The position numbers and the translations under genes are program-made. DNA of 8,212 nt from Planctomycetales bacterium. GTDB taxonomy: Bacteria; Planctomycetota; Planctomycetia; Pirellulales; Thermoguttaceae. A model generated the notes under the pieces. The model ran no database searches, had not been told where the DNA came from, and saw only the letters and a list, made by a program, of their open reading frames with translations. Location of the stretch: positions 1-8,212 of the forward strand of contig SKZG01000438.1 of the NCBI GenBank assembly GCA_007127495.1. The letters run 5' to 3'. Below, in pieces: positions 6,293-8,212 of this stretch; the first letter of the stretch is position 1; every line of letters begins with the position of its first letter.

Positions 6293-6309
6293 TGCAAGCA
6301 GCGTGCCAA
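6293..6309 (-). promoter_or_regulatory. Sigma-54 (RpoN) promoter of the DUF1328 gene
   Basis: The minus strand reads TTGGCACG-CTGC-TTGCA, an exact consensus match. GG is at 6307-6306 and GC at 6295-6294. The predicted start is near 6282, leaving a 123-nt leader. It continues TTGCAGTACAAGC, one base different from the csbD promoter over 13 nt. Confidence 0.85.
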
Positions 6310-6382
6310 ACCCGACGTTTCCGGCTCTGGCTGGCGGGGAAACGGCACGAGTGGCTTGTATGGAACTGCGTCGGGAGCGGCG

Positions 6383-6441
6383 GTGAACGTAACCGTTCAC
6401 GGGGACTGTCCCCTTCGCATACGCCGCGTGAACGGTTCGCG
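6383..6441. repeat. Cluster of nested inverted repeats, REP/REPIN-like
   Basis: Three dyads follow one another. They are GTGAACG-taac-CGTTCAC (6383-6400), GGGGAC-t-GTCCCC (6401-6413), and CCGC-gt-GAAC-g-GTTC-GCGG (about 6424-6441). An outer 11-bp inverted repeat, AACCGTTCACG (6391-6401) with CGTGAACGGTT (6427-6437), brackets the middle palindrome. Such nested palindromes are typical of dispersed REP-type repeats mobilised by RAYT transposases. No RAYT gene is in the window. Confidence 0.5.
6391..6400 (-). promoter_or_regulatory. Candidate activator (UAS) site for the DUF1328 sigma-54 promoter
   Basis: The minus strand reads GTGAACGGTT, 97 bp upstream of the -12 base. It is half of a strong dyad (GTGAACG-taac-CGTTCAC, 6383-6400). 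The same word recurs on the plus strand at 6428-6437. The overlap with a REP-like hairpin cluster means it may be repeat structure rather than an activator site. Confidence 0.38.
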
Positions 6442-6732
6442 GTGACACCGCAATCCGGCGACGGTGCATCAGGTAGTCAGTGAAATTCGCTGTCACCCGT
6501 CTCAGCGACTCCTGCCTGGCCGGATGGGCTGCGAGACCGTCGCAACATCGCCACCATCTTACCAAGCCGCGGCCGTCAGACTGTCGCGTTTGGTGGACAG
6601 AAAGTCGAGGTCCTACCCCGGTTCGCCTATTCGGGCGTTCGGGGCGCGGCGTTCTCGCTCGGCGCCGCCGACCATCACGGTGGGAAAATCGTGCTTTCCA
6701 TGGAAATCGAGCCTTTTCGTCCTACGAGGCGA

Positions 6733-6761
6733 TTAACGGGCCCAGGGAGCCTGACTATACT
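6733..6761 (+). promoter_or_regulatory. Sigma-70-type promoter ahead of the Tat-leader remnant
   Basis: TTAACG (6733-6738) and TATACT (6756-6761) are 17 bp apart. The -10 overlaps the dyad TATAC-N5-GTATA (6756-6770), a possible operator. The start site would be near 6768, about 137 nt before the ATG at 6905. Confidence 0.45.
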
Positions 6762-6904
6762 ACCGGTATATGACCATGGGGCGCGCCCAGGTCGTACATC
6801 GCCGCAAGCGTTGATTGCGCGCCCAGCGTTCCGTTTGTAAGTGCAGGCCGCGCCAATGTAGATAGGCACTCGCCGTGTGCCGTCCCGGAAAGAGAGGTGC
6901 TCAC

Positions 6905-7007
6905 ATGGCACAACGCACGACCCGTCGGCAGTTTCTCGGCGGTTGCCCGCGGGCAGGAACTGGGCATCGGCGCCGCAGTGTTGGACGGGCCGGAAACCGT
7001 CGAGGTA
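6905..7007 (+). pseudogene. Frameshifted N-terminal remnant of a Tat-exported protein
   Basis: ATG 6905, behind a good AGAGAGG (6891-6897), reads MAQRTTRRQFLGG, a twin-arginine motif. In that frame the next residues are basic rather than hydrophobic (CPRAGTGHRRR). In another frame, from about 6939, the sequence continues ARGQELGIGAAVL and then DGPETVEV, which looks more like an h-region and the start of a mature chain. I read this as a Tat-secreted protein broken by a frameshift in its signal peptide and cut off soon after 7007. The stop of a transposase remnant on the other strand lies 37 bp further on. Homology of the mature part is unknown. A real 52-residue product ending at 7063 cannot be excluded. 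Confidence 0.42.
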
Positions 7008-7043
7008 TGTTCACACCAGACCTGGACTGGCCTGGTAAGTTTC

Positions 7044-7380
7044 TTAAACTGTTGCGAGTTTGAGTGCGGATCGGTGTTCGGCGTAGGCTGCGCGACGTCG
7101 TGACGTCACCGTGGCGGGAAAGTGTTCCTGCACCCACTGCTTGACGTCGTTCGCTGACGTGCGAGCGAAGGCTGCCTTGACTCGCTCCGGCGTCGTTGGT
7201 TTCAGCAACGCTGGCAAGCATGCCAGCAGACTCGTGAACCCGCTCTTCGAATGTTGACGCTCAAGTTGCTTGTACAATCCAAAACTCGACTCCAGAACCT
7301 CCGTGCAAAGCGCGACTGCCGCGACCGCCGCAAATGGCACACCGAGCAAGGTCCCCTGTCGGTCACAGGCACGAAGTTCA
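7044..7380 (-). pseudogene. Transposase C-terminal fragment
   Basis: The last 87 codons of a minus-strand frame (7307 to the TAA at 7044-7046) read CTEVLESSFGLYKQLERQHS, KSGFTSLLACLPALLKPTTP, then ERVKAAFARTSANDVKQWVQ and TSRRRAAYAE. The pattern S/C-T-E-V-x-E-S-x-F-G-x-x-K-x-L-E-x-x-x-S-x-x-G-F-T, ending in R-R-x-A-Y/F, is what I associate with the C-terminus of a transposase group common in planctomycete genomes. The glutamate in TEVLES is probably the last acidic residue of the DDE triad. Some homology may extend to about 7380. Beyond that the frame is Arg/Pro-rich and unlike a transposase, so the N-terminal and catalytic core is lost. No terminal inverted repeat was identified. Confidence 0.6.
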
Positions 7381-7445
7381 TCAACTGGCAGCGGGGCCAA
7401 GGGGGCGGCGGGGCCATCGACCCGATCAGTTGTTCTGTGATACGT

Positions 7446-7474
7446 TTGACGTCGCCGCCGCCGTTTGCTATACT
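7446..7474 (+). promoter_or_regulatory. Near-consensus sigma-70 promoter with extended -10
   Basis: TTGACG (7446-7451) and TATACT (7469-7474) have an optimal 17-bp spacer, and TGC immediately before the -10 makes it an extended -10. The predicted start is near 7481, leaving a leader of about 86 nt to the GTG at 7567. Confidence 0.7.
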
Positions 7475-7566
7475 CGCAGCGCTGCTGGCGTTTCGCCTCA
7501 GCACAAGAGGGGCATTGCGGGCGGCAATCGGTGCATGCCTGCCACAATCCGACTGCGGAGGTAACG

Positions 7567-8212
7567 GTGAAAACACGCGCTGTACTTGTGGCTCTGCTTC
7601 TCCCGTCGGCAACCGCATCGTTGGAAGCGGGGCAGCCGGCCGAGAAGATTCTCGCGGCGGCCGGCGTGAAAGGTGGGCTCGTCGTTCACCTGCACTGCGG
7701 CGACGGGCGGCTGACCGCCGCGCTGAGGGCAGGCGACGGCTGGGTCGTGCAGGGGCTGGATACCAACCCGAGCAACGTCGCGCGGGCGCGGGCCCATATC
7801 CGGTCGCTGGGGCTTGGCGGGGGCGTTTCGGCCGCACGGTTCGACGGCCGGAACCTGCCCTACGTTGACAACCTGGTGAACCTGGTCGTCGCCGAGGACC
7901 TGGGACGGGTGGACCTTTCGGAAGTGATGCGCGTGCTGTGCCCGGGCGGGGTGCTGTGCGTGCGCGAGGGCGACGCGTGGACCGCCATGGTCAAGCCGTG
8001 GCCCGACGATATCGGCCAGTGGACCCACTACCTGCACGGGCCCGACAACAACGCGGTGACCGACGACCGGGTGGTCGGGCCGCCACGCCACATCCAGTGG
8101 ATCGGCGAGCCCCGCTTCTCGCGCAGCCACGACCACTTGGCCAGCCTGAGCGCGATGGTTTCCTCGGGCGGCCGGCTGTTTTCGATTGTCGACATGGGCT
8201 CGATCGCCTTCG
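7567..8212 (+). CDS. Secreted methyltransferase-like / PQQ-propeller fusion protein, 5' end (runs off right edge)
   Basis: 215 residues are visible. A GTG start has GGAGG (7557-7561) 5 nt upstream. Residues 1-21 are a Sec signal peptide (MKTRAVLVALLLPSATASLEA). A class I methyltransferase-like fold follows: motif I VVHLHCGDGRLTAAL (39-53), acidic strand-2 end VQGLDTNPSNVARAR (62-76, with D65), LPYVDNLVNLVVAEDL (97-112) and LCPGGVLCVREG (124-135). Next is WPDDIGQWTHYLHGPDNNAV (145-164), the linker typical of a large planctomycete/verrucomicrobial family in which the C-terminal part is a PQQ-binding-like beta-propeller. The propeller begins at about 172 (GPPRHIQWIGEPRFSRSHDH, then SSGGRLFSIVDMGSIAF) and continues off the edge. 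Export of a SAM-type domain is odd, since SAM is not expected outside the cytoplasm; it may be a non-catalytic binding module. Substrate unknown. Confidence 0.82.
   Translation, partial: MKTRAVLVALLLPSATASLEAGQPAEKILAAAGVKGGLVVHLHCGDGRLTAALRAGDGWVVQGLDTNPSNVARARAHIRSLGLGGGVSAARFDGRNLPYVDNLVNLVVAEDLGRVDLSEVMRVLCPGGVLCVREGDAWTAMVKPWPDDIGQWTHYLHGPDNNAVTDDRVVGPPRHIQWIGEPRFSRSHDHLASLSAMVSSGGRLFSIVDMGSIAF

Larger units (their letters stand above)
6160..6904. other. Gene-poor stretch, 745 bp
   Basis: This holds the DUF1328 leader and sigma-54 promoter, the nested inverted repeats at 6383-6441, a 12-bp palindrome TTTCCATGGAAA at 6695-6706, and a sigma-70-like promoter at 6733-6761. Open frames on both strands are low-complexity Arg-rich shadows. 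No protein is supported. Confidence 0.55.

Noticed and set aside
5791..6319. 12-mer AAACCCGACGTT at 5791-5802 and 6308-6319
   Set aside because: One copy abuts the DUF1328 promoter, but a repeated 12-mer is expected by chance in a window of this size and the flanks do not match.
1..8212. CRISPR array, tRNA or rRNA genes, or a complete mobile element
   Set aside because: No regularly spaced repeats, no cloverleaf or rRNA sequence and no intact transposase with terminal repeats were seen.

Overview
The window is GC-rich bacterial DNA. It most likely comes from a planctomycete or a close relative. The main clue is the right-edge gene, a secreted protein that starts with a methyltransferase-like domain and carries the linker typical of the planctomycete/verrucomicrobial PQQ-propeller fusion family. 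The transposase tails and twin-arginine leaders also fit. No rRNA gene allows a firm placement.

Layout from left to right. (1) Bases 1-91: the first 30 codons, on the minus strand, of a twin-arginine (Tat) exported protein. (2) About 457-574: a decayed IS91-type transposase tail. (3) Bases 618-2336: three minus-strand genes typical of envelope or general stress sets. They are a YgaP/DUF2892-type membrane protein, a secreted PRC-barrel protein and a CsbD-family protein. (4) Bases 2964-5501: a double-length AI-2E/PerM-family membrane protein on the plus strand. (5) Bases 5502-5988: a convergent gap with a strong hairpin and perhaps another transposase scrap. (6) Bases 5989-6159: a minus-strand DUF1328 (YtjA-type) small membrane protein. 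(7) About 6160-7380: a scarred region with REP-like hairpins, a frameshifted Tat-leader remnant and the 3' end of a transposase. (8) From 7567 to the right edge: the methyltransferase/PQQ-propeller gene, behind a near-consensus sigma-70 promoter.

The most interesting signal is regulatory. Three minus-strand genes (the Tat protein, csbD and the DUF1328 gene) each have a perfect -24/-12 sigma-54 promoter of the form TGGCACG-N4-TTGCW. Two of the three are also alike past the -12 box. Each has a GTGAAYRKTT word 84-97 bp upstream of the -12 base, where an enhancer-binding activator would bind. A weaker sigma-54-like site faces the AI-2E gene and lies back-to-back with the csbD promoter. I infer a small local RpoN regulon of stress and envelope genes driven by one unidentified activator.
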